Source: Symbiodinium natans (lineage: Eukaryota; Sar; Dinophyceae; Suessiales; Symbiodiniaceae). From it: DNA of 64,000 nucleotides. Location of the stretch: assembly GCA_905221605.1 (NCBI GenBank), contig CAJNDS010000868.1, positions 60,001 through 124,000 on the forward strand, read 5' to 3'. Each line of letters opens with the position of its first letter. Position 1 is the first letter of the stretch. Below are positions 49,670 to 61,500 of this stretch, piece after piece. The notes beneath the pieces are model-generated. The model was not told where the DNA came from. It saw only the letters and a program-made list of their open reading frames with translations, and did not search any database. The position numbers and the translations under genes were made by a program.

Positions 49670-50640
49670 TGCCCTGTCCTTCCACAACTCAGGGGTCGCA
49701 GCTTCCAGCAACGACTGGTGCAACTTGCAACTCGGACACTCCGGCCTATGCCCGCCCAGCCCCCTACCGAATTTCCTCACCTAAGCTTGAGCCAATCTCA
49801 CCCGGCCACCGTAGCAAGCAAGCGTTGCCGGACGAGAGGCCTTCATTCCCCATAACTTTCTGCCGACTACACCCTGACCCTAGCTCCACTCTAGCCAGCT
49901 GTCAACGGCAATGCTGCGATGCTTTTGCGGGCTCTCCGCTTGCATGAAACAAGCAGCTGGAGTCAAGCTGCAGTGAGGACCTCATGCTGGAGATAGCGCC
50001 ATTACATGCAATTACTCACTGGTAGGAAATCGGAAAGGGAACTGAGAAGGAAGCATTGCTCACAGCGCGGGAAGGAAACCTGGCGACATTGTAAGCCGTG
50101 TCACCTGCGCTCTCACTTTTCAAGTAACACGCCCACCTGTCTAACCTTCCGGAATCACCCAAAAGCCCACATTAACACAGTATTGTAACGGCGGTAAAGA
50201 ATGCACGTGCGTGCGTCTAATACTATTTTAATGAGGCTTCTCCCGGAGCTTGGATTCATCACCCCGCTCTTTCTAGCGTAGCGGTTACACATGATTCACA
50301 TGATTTCCTCCTCCAAAATCCTGTCTCAAATTATGGTACAAGCCGTCCCATCCACATATAAAAAGAGACTGCAATCTGCGAACAAGGCAAAAAGAGGTGG
50401 CAAAGCCAGAACATCGAGCAACTCCGCCAGGCTTACTCCAAATCCAGACTTCTTGAGTCTTCGCTGCAGCAAGACGCGGGCCTCCAGCTGTGTTCAAGAC
50501 ATTGAGTGCCACACTTTTAGTTCTGCACTTTTCTCAGGCCCTCACGGCTTGAAGTCTCGTGCCGAGGTCAGCTACTTCCTGCGTTAGCTGCTTTTGAGAG
50601 CACAAGGTGTCTAAATACACTGTAGACGCCACTTACGCCA
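49670..50640. other. Spacer between Rpt2 and the coiled-coil gene
   Basis: About 1 kb with no gene recognised. It should contain the Rpt2 promoter and trans-splice acceptor, 5' of 49666. Near 49790 the minus strand reads ATTGGCTCAAG, which equals the last 11 nt of the conserved dinoflagellate spliced leader except for its preceding bases. The match is too short to call. Confidence 0.4.
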
Positions 50641-50644
50641 CTTC

Positions 50645-53600
50645 AATGTTGCCCTAGGTTGCTACTCGCCACACACTGCCACATGCTACCCAGATGTTTG
50701 ATCACCTCGTGCAGGTCGACAGACGCGGCTTCGAGCTCGACCACTTGCGCTTGCATTGTCTCGATCTCCTCCGGAGCCTGTGACAACAGGCACCAACCCA
50801 AAGAACTCAATATCAAAAGTAGAATGGGTTGTCGGTTCTGTCCACTTGCGAGCTGGAGCCTTCTAGCTGTCATCATTCTTTCCGCGCTTCCGAGAGGTGT
50901 GCTCCACCGTTTGGGCGTGAACTGTCTGTTCACATATGTGTTGGCTAGACTGCTGATCCCTGCTAAATACCACTGCGCTCAAGTGTTGGGGCATGAACTG
51001 TCCTGACCAGCCAGGGCATGCCAGGGCACTTGTGCATTAAGAAGCATTGGGAGGTCTTCAACCTATCCCAACCTACTATAGCCGCTATGGCCGCCATAGA
51101 TGTTCATTCCACTGCCCCTGACATCTGCAGCAAGTCGCTGCCTCCGCGCTCCAGATCTTTGTCTGGGCTAGTTGCGTTTTGGACAACTCTTCCTGCAGAA
51201 GGTCGAGCTCTGCCTGGCTACCAGCACTTTTGGGCTTGACATGCCTAAACTCAAGCAGCGGCGCTTGGGGCTGGAGCCCTTGCCTGAAGTCTCATGCTTT
51301 CTTTCCAATCCACGAGTAACCTAACGCAGAAATCATGGCACGTGGGGATTGTGATATGCCACCATGAACCAGTGCGAAGGTAGGCGCTTCGAGGGCAATG
51401 GCAGAAGGGACGGCCCGGGTGCACAGACTCCTGCAACAGGGACGAGAGGCGACAGGCAAGGAAAACGGCCGTGCTGCCCTACAAAAACCGCTCCTGCTTC
51501 GGCTTCTCTTGCTTCGTTGCTCAACAGGCTGGTGCAGAACTCAGCCGTGGCCCGAAGCTTTGCCTTTGTGGCACGAACGAGCACGGTTGCCCAATGCCAA
51601 GGCATCTCAATGTTGATCGAATTTGGACTGCGCCCCCTGCTATGCCAGACTGCGCCATCTGGCGTTCCTGACCATGGGTGGTAGATGATGGATGCAATAT
51701 CTGTGGGCTGCAGGCAGTCAGGGGATGACTGGAAACAGTGTCCTCAGTGACCGATCTTTGCATGTCGTCGATCTCCTCCCTGAACTCTTTTGCCTGCCAT
51801 CGATCACATACACTATTTCTGCACTGCCACTTACCCCATTCGGTTGGCCTGCCGGTTCCTCTCAGCCGCGTCCTTGCGACTCTGAACCGCCTGCCAGGTC
51901 TCTCTGCTTTCCAGAGCAACTTGGCAGATCGACGCGCCTGAGCCAGCGATCTGGCGTGGGCTTCATCTTGTATCCGACCATTAGCGACTTCGGCTTGAAC
52001 TGCCTGCACAGTATTGCACGGTGTACTCACGACATCTCACGACCCAGTCTCGTTTGTTGGGACTCCTTCGAGACCCTGTGGCGCTTTCACTTGTGGCTCT
52101 TTCGGGTTTTTGAAGACGGCTATCAGCATCCGAAGCCTTCGAGAACGACTCCCTGACGTAGTCAACAAGGTTGCGACATGTACGCAAATGTGTTGCACAG
52201 GTAGTGGAGAGATGTGCGGAGAAACCTCAACCACTGTGATGGCCTGCAGCTTCCCGCGAAGCTGTTCCACGGTGTCGTCTAGCGTGCTTGTAAGGCCTCT
52301 CACCTGGACTCACAAAGAACAACATTCACGCCTGACAGAACCTTTCCAAAGCACAGAGCAATCGAGTCGCATGGGCGATTTGGGCCAGCTGTTCTGTCCC
52401 AGGTCCCTCGAATTCTGTTCGTGCACCTTGGCCAGACATCATCGTGGGCTAATTCAAAGCACGATTCAGCCGCCAGACTGAGGATGCCACTCTGCCTCCA
52501 CGCTTTCTGCATTGCCTCTTTCCTCTCAGCGGCTGCCTCAAGCAGACCGATGTTCAACTAGTCAGTGAGCACGCGTGTAGCAAAATTGAATCCCCTGGCA
52601 TGCAATCAACGCCCCCACCTTTCAAGTCAGCGCGCAGAGCCGCAACAAAAATCGCAAAGCAAAAGCATCAACGCAGCTGCGGGGCCTGACTCTTGGCGTG
52701 CTCGAGAGCAGCATGCTCAGAAGTGTTCAGGCTTTGGATCCGGTCCAGCGCTGCCAGCTGTTCTTTGGCTTCAGCGCGGAACGCCTCTTGCATCTTTTCT
52801 CGGTCGGCTTCCCACTTTCGTATCATGGCTCCAGCAACCTGAGATTCCTGACTGCCCAACTCGAGGGCACACAGGTCGACCTTCAGGGCAGCGACCTCCA
52901 GCTTCGAAGCTTCGCCTTCATTGGATTCATAGCCATGCCGGCGTAACGCCGCCTGGACTTGCGGTTCCAATCCAAACTCGTCAGCCTCGGCTCGCACCTT
53001 TGACCAGAACTTGCTTGGCTCGATGCTCCCATGGAAATCTTTCAAAGCCTCTCTTAGCCTTCTTGCCTGTGCCTTGACTCGTGTCTCCAGCTCCAGGGGG
53101 TCTTTCTGCTGGTGAACACTCTGCACAGACTTTCGCAGTTTGCCCTGTGCTTCACGGAGCTGCTCGTGACCCTTCACCAGCTGCTGTACTACCTGTTCTT
53201 TGGCTTGCTTCAACTTATTCATGTGTGAAGCATGCTCTTCTGACGTGGCCTCGGTCCACTTGCCCATGTCCTCTTGGAGTTCAGAGAACGCACTTGCGAT
53301 GCCCTGCTCCTCTTTCAGCACGGAATCCTGCTTGTCCTTCTGGAATGAGAGGCGCTGGCGAAGCTCATTGACCACTCGGGCCAAACGATCCACCTCGCCG
53401 CTCTTGATGTTTAAACGGGTCTGGAGGTCCTCCAACGCAACTGCAGGAACGCCATGCTTGGTCGTTGGCAGAGCAGACACTTGGTCATGAAGCTGAAGCT
53501 TGGCAAGTTGCTCCTGCTGTGCTATTGTATCTTCCAGTTGACGGCGATGGGTGTCCAAGGACTCGTTCTCTTTTTGAAGCTGGTCGGCCCGCTGGACGTA

Positions 53601-54281
53601 GCCCGCAAGCAAGTTGCTAAGTGCGGCGGCTGTCTGAAGTCCCGGGGCCCAGGACTCAGACTGCAAGCGTTGCAAGGGCGCTTCACTCTGCTCTGCCTTC
53701 TTCAGGGCACGCTTGGCACTTGCAAGCTCCAGCTCAGCTGCATTGCACGCTTCTTCAAGTTCTTCCTTGGTCTCGGGAAACGCCGCCAGGGAAGATACGT
53801 CTGACAGTTGCGCTCGCAGCTCTGCGGGCGGCTCCTGCCAGTAGCGGTGACTGTAGCAGCTTTTGCAGAGCAATGCCCCGCTTGCCCGGAAAAGCTCGGG
53901 CGCGGCGGTGTGACAGGATGAACACCTCGTCGCCCCCCTCGTCAGAAGGGCATCCAAGGCATTTGCTGCCAGCTCCTGGGCCTTCGCTGGCCCAATGCAG
54001 TACCTCAGCGCCTCGATCATAACATCCTGTCGGCCAAGCTCGCTTTGGAGTCGCTTGTACTGACCTGTTCGGTTAACCTCGTGGCCACGCTTGCGAAGCA
54101 AGAGGTTCTCCTTTTGCAGCTTTTGAATCGACGTCATCAACGAGTTAACCTTTGTAGCTTGTAGCCGATTGGATGCAGCAATCCTGGATTCCCAGTCGTG
54201 TCGAAGGTCTTGCCTCTGTGCAAGGGCCTCGGGTTCATGACCATCTTGCAGCACAGATAAAGCCGCCTGTTCAGCCATCAC
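50645..54281 (-). CDS. Long coiled-coil protein with a CxxC-CxxC zinc-ribbon-like motif
   Basis: Exon 1, 54281-52686, is 532 uninterrupted codons, almost all helical with heptads (for example SLMTSIQKLQKENLLLRKRG, and long Gln/Glu/Lys-rich runs). Cys120, Cys123, Cys139 and Cys142 form C-x2-C-x15-C-x2-C (CSSCHTAAPELFRA...LCKSC), which could bind zinc. After LEHAKSQ the sequence meets CAG|GCCCCG, a GC donor. Exon 2 at 52536 (AG|GCA) continues AAAERKEAMQKAWRQ. Further coiled-coil pieces follow near 52290-52235 (STLDDTVEQLRGKLQA), 51800-51750 (AKEFREEIDDMQRSVT) and 50785-50690 (EEIETMQAQVVELEAASVDL). The stop a few codons after the first exon is therefore probably intronic. No specific family is recognised; a cytoskeletal or basal-body role is only a guess. 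Confidence 0.65.
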
Positions 54282-54289
54282 CGTTCACC

Positions 54290-55560
54290 CTTCGACAACT
54301 GTTTTCGGGGGTCCCGAGCGAACGCTTACATTGCTGTCAGCCCATACTCTGACAAGCTGTGGGTCTGGTTGAATTTCTGAGGCTCCTTAGAAATCATGGG
54401 ACGGTTGGTCGTGAGGGCAGCATCGGGGGATCCTCCCTGCGATTTGATCGTAACACTCAGCATCTTACACGCATTCATCACGGACAGAAGTTGCTTGAGG
54501 CCCGCGGGTGATCGCAGGGTTTGTTCACCACGTATGCCCAGCATGACGTTTCAATGATGCAGGCCACACGGGCCACCACTGTTCCTTGTTGAAATTCCCT
54601 AAATAAACCTGTAAACCTTCAACAGATTCGAAACGCTGTTGGTGCTTGACCCTTGGTTTACGAGACAGCGTACCATCCTAACTAATGCTTTGGGGCTGGA
54701 GCTTGAATTCTACTTAGGGCATGAAGTTGAACTTGAATACCTTGAAGTCCATTAGCTCGATCTCGAACTTCTGGGGAAGCAACAAATCTAATCTCTGGCT
54801 CCAGTAAGCTAAGCCTGCAACTTGCATGTATGTTAATAATGGGGGCCCGGTAGAATATTATGTACAGCTGCGTAGACCTCACCAAAAACCCCACCTGCTC
54901 TGGCAAACCTACAGTGGTGTACTTGTACTGCGCGTATATACTGCGCTACTGCCCTCGAATGCACCATATGAATGAGGGGAAACAAAGTGTCTCGCGCTCG
55001 CCATCTGACATCTTTCTTCTTTTCGGCAGCCGCTCACGAACTTCTGCCGCTCGGTGGCAAATGCCTGTGAGCTTTTCTGCAGCCTGCACCGAAGGCCAGA
55101 AGGGAGTAGAATGAACATGAATGAACGAAACCAGATGAATTCTCAGAATGACCGGGGTCACATCACGTGCCAGGGCACGTGGGGCACTCGAAGAACCCTG
55201 GCCTCTGAACTCATTGCACCTCGGCCGACAGTGCTGCACTGGCTGTCGGCGTGTCCTGCAGGGCTCATAAACCCGTCAATAAGCATCACGGGATTGTTCC
55301 AAAATAATTAGGATCCAGCTTGGGGGTTCCATGCAAGAAGGTTGTGTGCAAGGAACTCCAACTTAGAACAACCCCCCACTTGATTGTTTGAAGCGCCTCG
55401 ATCCAGCCCGGTCTGCTTCTCGCGTTCCAGTCCTTGCTGGTACGCTGAGCGATGTTCTGCGGAAGGCATGAGACTCCCAAGGCCAGGGCAGACATGGCAG
55501 TGGCCTTCATTCTTGCGTACCACCGCATGACACACTGGAGCTTGGTGTACATTGTCTGAG
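54290..55560. other. Spacer between the SPINDLY-type gene and the coiled-coil gene
   Basis: No gene is supported. It should hold the 3' end of the SPINDLY-type gene at the right and the 5' flank of the coiled-coil gene at the left. Open frames here lack family features. Confidence 0.4.
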
Positions 55561-55569
55561 ACCGGGACA

Positions 55570-58500
55570 TACAGCCTTTCAAGCCGTGCCACATGTCTCG
55601 GACCATCACATAAGACCGACCTAGACGGTTCTGCTCGCATGGCCGTCGTCTGCGAAATCAAGATTTTTGTTTCATTGTGTTTGCCACCATGATGCCATGA
55701 CGCCTGCCTCTGCATTCGTGTTCGCAGCCCGGCACGCAAAGCTGCGAGTCGAGCAACATTTCGAGCGCATGCACCCGCCTTGCAGAGGCGAGCGCAGTTG
55801 ACACAGCACTGGTTTGGTGCAACGATGTGATAGACCCTTCCCCTGCCCTGTCCCCCTTCCCCTTCCCCTCCGCCTCCCCCCTCCCCCCCCCCCGCTTGCC
55901 CCTTCCCCTTCCCCTTCCTTTTGGGTCCTTTGGGGTTTGTCAAGACACCTAGCGATACCAAATAGACGTAACAAAGTGACGCGTGACATGTGCCTGAATG
56001 TGCAAGACATATCGGTAAGGACAATTTGATGTCCAGCCTGCTTCACGAACTCCTCTTCGGTCTCTGTTACGAGGTCCTCCGTCCGCAGGTCCATAGTTCA
56101 CTCCAACGCTCTGACGGAACCAAAGATTTGCTGAGGCCTGAACACTAAGCTGGACAGCTGAAAGCAAGGAAGCCCCGACATTCTGCGCCTTGCTCGATTA
56201 GTAACGCCAGCACATGCCAGCTATGTGTTTGTGGTCAGGACTCAAGACTGCAAATAGCAGAACCGGCAAAAAGAGGTGGTTAACGATTGCAGGTGACAGC
56301 ACAACGCAGCACAATGTGAGCGGCCGAGCAAAAGACTAAAGTTGCGTCTTTGTGAAGGATCGTCTGGGTCGTCTGAAGTCCCGCATCTAGCCGCTACCAA
56401 CGCATGCATCAAGACTCATCAAGATCACACATGGATTCGTTGTGAAACTTGGCTCGTGGATTGGAGAATGATGGAGTGAGAACGGGCAATGCTTTGCATC
56501 GTTTGCAGAGGTACTGCCATGTCGCATGGCACAGCAGAGCGAGTGCAGCTTCGATGGTTCTTGGCGCAAGCAACCACTAGCCGAACAGCAGATCGCATGA
56601 ACGACTTCTGTTGGAAGCATGAGGTGTCGCGTTGAGCTGTATGTGTCCTGATTCCAAGTCATCAAGTGGACTAACATGTGGGAGTCGGGACACCGGGCAG
56701 CAAAACACAACGATCATTTGCTGAAGGTCCTGGGTGGGGAACTGATCCGCTAAAATCATGTGAAGAAAAGGATCCACACAAACAGAAACACGTTCACCCC
56801 AAAGTCGCTTCTCTTGCTGTTTCTGAGAGACTACAACAGCCAAGACAAAACACAATTCACATCTCACCTGTTCTGCAAGTATGATGGAGTGGCCAACTCC
56901 GGTATCCCGTCTCGCTGCCTACAGTAGCTTTGCTAGACCAGGTCAGCAGCAAGACGCCTGGTCCCCCTGCAGAAAGATTAAAACTCACGCGTCCTGGGTC
57001 AAGACTGAAGGGGGGCACGCACAAGCCAAGACCTGAAAACCTGGCGGTGCGGTAACTGTGGGCGTGGCCCCCTGCGCCTCTGAACTAAGGCGTTTCACAC
57101 ACACACACACAGAGACACGCAGACACGCAGACACGCAGACACGCAGACACGCGGACACGCAGACACGCAAACCCAAACACACTTAGAAACGGCAGGCAGA
57201 AATTGCACACACGAAGTGAGGCGAGTTTGGTGATCCAAGGTTCCAGCGTGGATGCCTCGCCCCTTGAGAGTCACGACAGGTACTCCCATGTACAAAGCCT
57301 GCACGAACCATCTGTGAGGAAACGAACATGCCAGAAACGTCCGCACGACCCTCCTCGCACGTCGTCGTGGTGCCAGCATAGGGTGCCGTGTCCAGTGCCA
57401 CATCAATAAAGCCTCACTTTCGTGTAAACAAATACATGCATGTGCTGCAATGCTGAAGGAGGACCGAAAGGCAGGAACAAAATTATGCTCTCATTGCCAC
57501 TCCGCAGCTGTACATGTGCAGGTGGCTTCCTGTTTGAGGTTGCAAGCCTGTCCTTAGGATGCAGGACGGGCTCGCTTGCCAGCGGCGTGTTCAGGACATG
57601 TTCTGTGGATCCAGGCAAATCCAAGCGAGCAGCTTCGATGCCATGCCTTACAAGGCCGTCCGCGCGGCATTTGAGAAGATCCCGAATCCCCCAGCAGAAG
57701 AGGAGAATGGGGATGTCGGAAAGCAGTTCAACCGTTCAGGCCAGGCCGCAGCGCAAAAGCTCTGCGCATCTTCTCCTGGACTTTGGGGCATGCCAGGGCC
57801 TTCCAGGTGGCCCACACCGAACAAATTGGACCATGCTGGTGGCAAACATGTGCCACCCACACCCAGACACTTTTGCAAGGGAGACTCGCCTTCGACTTGA
57901 CAAAAAGTCGGGCGTCCGGCACCTGCGGGCAGCAGACAAGATGCGTAGCTGGTATGACCTCGAATTCAATTGCATGTGCCTCATGGAGCACTTTGCTCCA
58001 GAGTCTGATGGTCAAGGTACTCACCTGCACTTCAGCGTTGTGACTTCAGTCGGGCTCAATAGATCCCATCCCTCAGAGTGTCCTTGGCCAAGTTGTTGAA
58101 GCAGCCAAACGTCACGCAGCCATAGGACTCTTGAGCCGGCCTCGAGTGAGGCACGCAAACGAAATCCGAACGATGGCAGGAATGGGAAAGGCCAAGCCAC
58201 TTCAGGACCACGGGAGGTGCATCTGGAGGAGTGTAGCAGAGGAAACACTCCTGCAACACTCGCGTGTGCACTATTGCCAATTCCACACATGCTTGCATGT
58301 CCACTGTACCCTACAAAACCCCAGTCAGGGAGGTAGAGGAGCTTCTCTGTCGTCAGGCCTTGGCAAGACATGCCCTCAAGAAGCCCTCCGGCACATACCG
58401 AGCGCCGCCGCACGAAACAAAAAATCCTACACCCTGAGCCCCAATCAGCCTGCGCCTCTGACAAACACAAGCCGCCTAAACAAGTCCCAACCATCGCGCG

Positions 58501-61500
58501 CTAGAGGGAGGTCTGAAGCAACTGCAGATTTCAACAGGCCATGCACCGAGGGCTATGCCAGGTGCATCCTTCGGATCAGCATGCCTCAGGCCACTCGTTG
58601 AAGAGCGAATGCATCGAAAAGACATACTTTCGTCAAATAGACGAGAATGCCTACAGTATGGCTACATGTGTGCAGCAGAAGAGCTCGTCAGATATTCTGT
58701 AATCCATCCGAGAGAGCCCCGTCGTGTGAGGATAGCCCAGCCAGGTGATGCACACCTGCTGCGCCATGAATTGCCACAACTGCCACATCGGTCGACACAA
58801 GCGTGTCGGCAGCACTGGGGCAGGCTTGCAAGCAAAAACACCGAGTCTGTTGTTCCCGGTGTGCCCGGTCAAGTCTACGAGAATGTCGATGCCATCCTCG
58901 CAATGTGATACTGCGGCCGAGGCAGCGAGGGAAGATGCGCAAACGACAGTTGAAGGGTACTGAGCTGCACACTTCCCAGATGAGCTTGGCGACCTCCGCA
59001 CATCTCAACATTACACTGTACACTCGCCACACACTTCAAGTTTCGAAACTTTGATGGTTGCTATCGTATCCTGATGCATGTTGCCTTCTTCCATTGGACC
59101 ATGTTGGGCCATGCCTCCTCATCGCGTCGGCCGCAAATGTTCCTCCATCGAGGCACCAGGCTGCGAAAAAGGCGCGTCTTGTCATCCTCGAGGACGACGT
59201 CGCTGTAGCCTGCAACCCCAAGCAACCCCAAGCAGTCCCAAGCAGTCCCAAGCATGCCCAAGCAGCGGTCTAGGGTCCAGATTTCCCGTTCTCTCATCCC
59301 CAACGCTGAGAACCGCGCAGGTGACATCAACAAAGGCGGGATCATGATACTTCAAGGCTGCATGGATGAAGTAAGACACCTCTGACGTCAGAGTCACACT
59401 TGCCGCACTTAGTTTCATCAGGGTCAATGCAAAGCGCTGAGAACACCACCGAGTGCGAGTAGAAGTCTGGAGACACATACCCGACTCGCAAAGGAGCAGC
59501 AGCTCCCTTGTGTGCATGGTCCCAGCGGTGAAATGCCTCTGCAAGTGGCGGAAATCACTTGCTGCGGTGGCCGCATGTTGCTTTACAGTTGGGCCTGCCC
59601 AATCCGCTGTTCCAGGCACCTGCCCCAGCTTCGATGTGCCTCGTCACACCGCAAACATAGAGCGAGGTCCCGGGGATGATGCAAGGACATTATGACTTTA
59701 TGACATTCTGACATGATTAGATATTACATTATTACCAACAGGCACGAGTGGCTACTACATTGTTACTACATCTGACATCTAAGCTTGGTTTTCACCTGCA
59801 GCCCACGTTCTGTAACAGCCGCAATGTGGTAAAGCGACCAAGATCGCTCTCATGCGCCTCGAAAACCTCTTCTGGCAGTCTTTCGGACTGGTAGTTCAGA
59901 GACATGAGGCGATTGGAGTCCGCATGCCGGTTCCTGGCACCCACAGCTTCGACTCACGTAGGAACCCGAAAAGCGATACATAACGGAGCAGTAATTGTGG
60001 CAGCCGACTCCGGCTCGAGACCTGGCCGAAAGACAAGACACAAAGACAGCATTGGCATCTCGCACCAAACTTGTGTATTCTACGAGCCCCGTCTTTCTAC
60101 TACCTGGGCCCCCCCTGGAACAGCAGAGAACGCCAGTGCACGGCAGTGCAAGCCCAAGGCACTGATGCAGAGGTCAAGATTCTCAAGGCAGGCATCGACG
60201 TCCTGAAAATACTATATCTCAACATGCTCGGAACGAGAACATCTCAGAACCAAAGCTCACAAGTCTGCCTTTCACTGTTTGCTGCCAGAGCTCGCACTGA
60301 TCTCGAAGGAGCAATGCTAAGTTGTTGTAGGCCTGCAACGGTAAACGACACTCATAGACTCATAGACTCATAGAGGTTCAGCCGGTTCAGCAGGCAAGCT
60401 GAAGACATTGAGCCACCTCCGCATCCTGTCGACTAGACTCAATGGCCAGTTGGGTGAGGCGGATGGCATCCGCCTTGAACAACTACTTGAAACCCTTGCA
60501 ACAGGCAGCTATTGGTTTGGAAGCCTTGCTCGAGCAATCTGCAAAGTTGGGGAGAGCACCATGCGCCCCATGGAGCCGTAGATGGCACCAAGATTCTTGT
60601 TGGCCAGGTTCATCTTGCCGTCCACCTGATCTTCCAAGCAGCAGGGCAACGTTTTGTGACACGGCGAGAAAAGGCAGGCCTCCAACGCACCCTCAAAGCA
60701 CTTCATGGCGGCCTCGACGTTTCCGAGGCGCCTTTCAGAAGCCAGCATTTGTGCTAGCGCTCGTCTAGACTCTAGACAAGGATCCACATGATTTCAGCTT
60801 TGCGAGTGAAAGCGCTCCAACTTTTTCGGGAGCGGATAGCATCATCCGTTGGAGGCAGAATCCATGATCTCACAGTCTGAGTCTTTCAGTTACTGCAGAA
60901 GATTCTGCAAGCACTAAACCGCTTTGCTGGGTTTTGCACATTTACAATTAGCCGTGCGCCAAAGTCGCGCCAGTGCTCAGTAGCACTGAGTGCCTCCCCA
61001 TAAGCGTAACCCCTTGGGTAGATTGAAGAATCCTCCTAATTTAACTTTGCTTCGAGTACAAAGAAAAGGCACGAGGCTGAAACGGAAACGAGCACCTCAA
61101 ACAGAGGGCTTCCGAACTCCTTCCCAAAGGCCCGGAAGCTCGGCTCCCAACTTTGAGGAGCGGAGTCACTCGCACAGCTTAAAGAGAGGCAGAGGGCCAA
61201 GGGAACTGCAATGCATCAATGCATTCACATGATCTCGCACACGCCCATGGTGCAGCCCCGCTCTGTCTTCAAATCGGCGTCCTTAAAAGAATCGAAAACA
61301 TTGGATGTAGACTTGGAAGAACAAAAGCCGCGACAGCAGCAAATGCAGGATGCGCTTGCAACTCGCACTACATGAGGAATCTCAAACGAAAGAGGCTCCT
61401 TTGAACCTGGCTTTGCAGCTCTCACCCGAAGCCCTACGAAAGAAACAAGCACTCTTCACTCGGGACAAGGCACAAGCGTGCGGGTTTGCTGGATGGCCAG

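Noticed and set aside
49785-49800. Spliced-leader relic upstream of Rpt2
   Set aside because: Only about 11 nt match the 3' end of the leader, which is expected by chance in a window this size.
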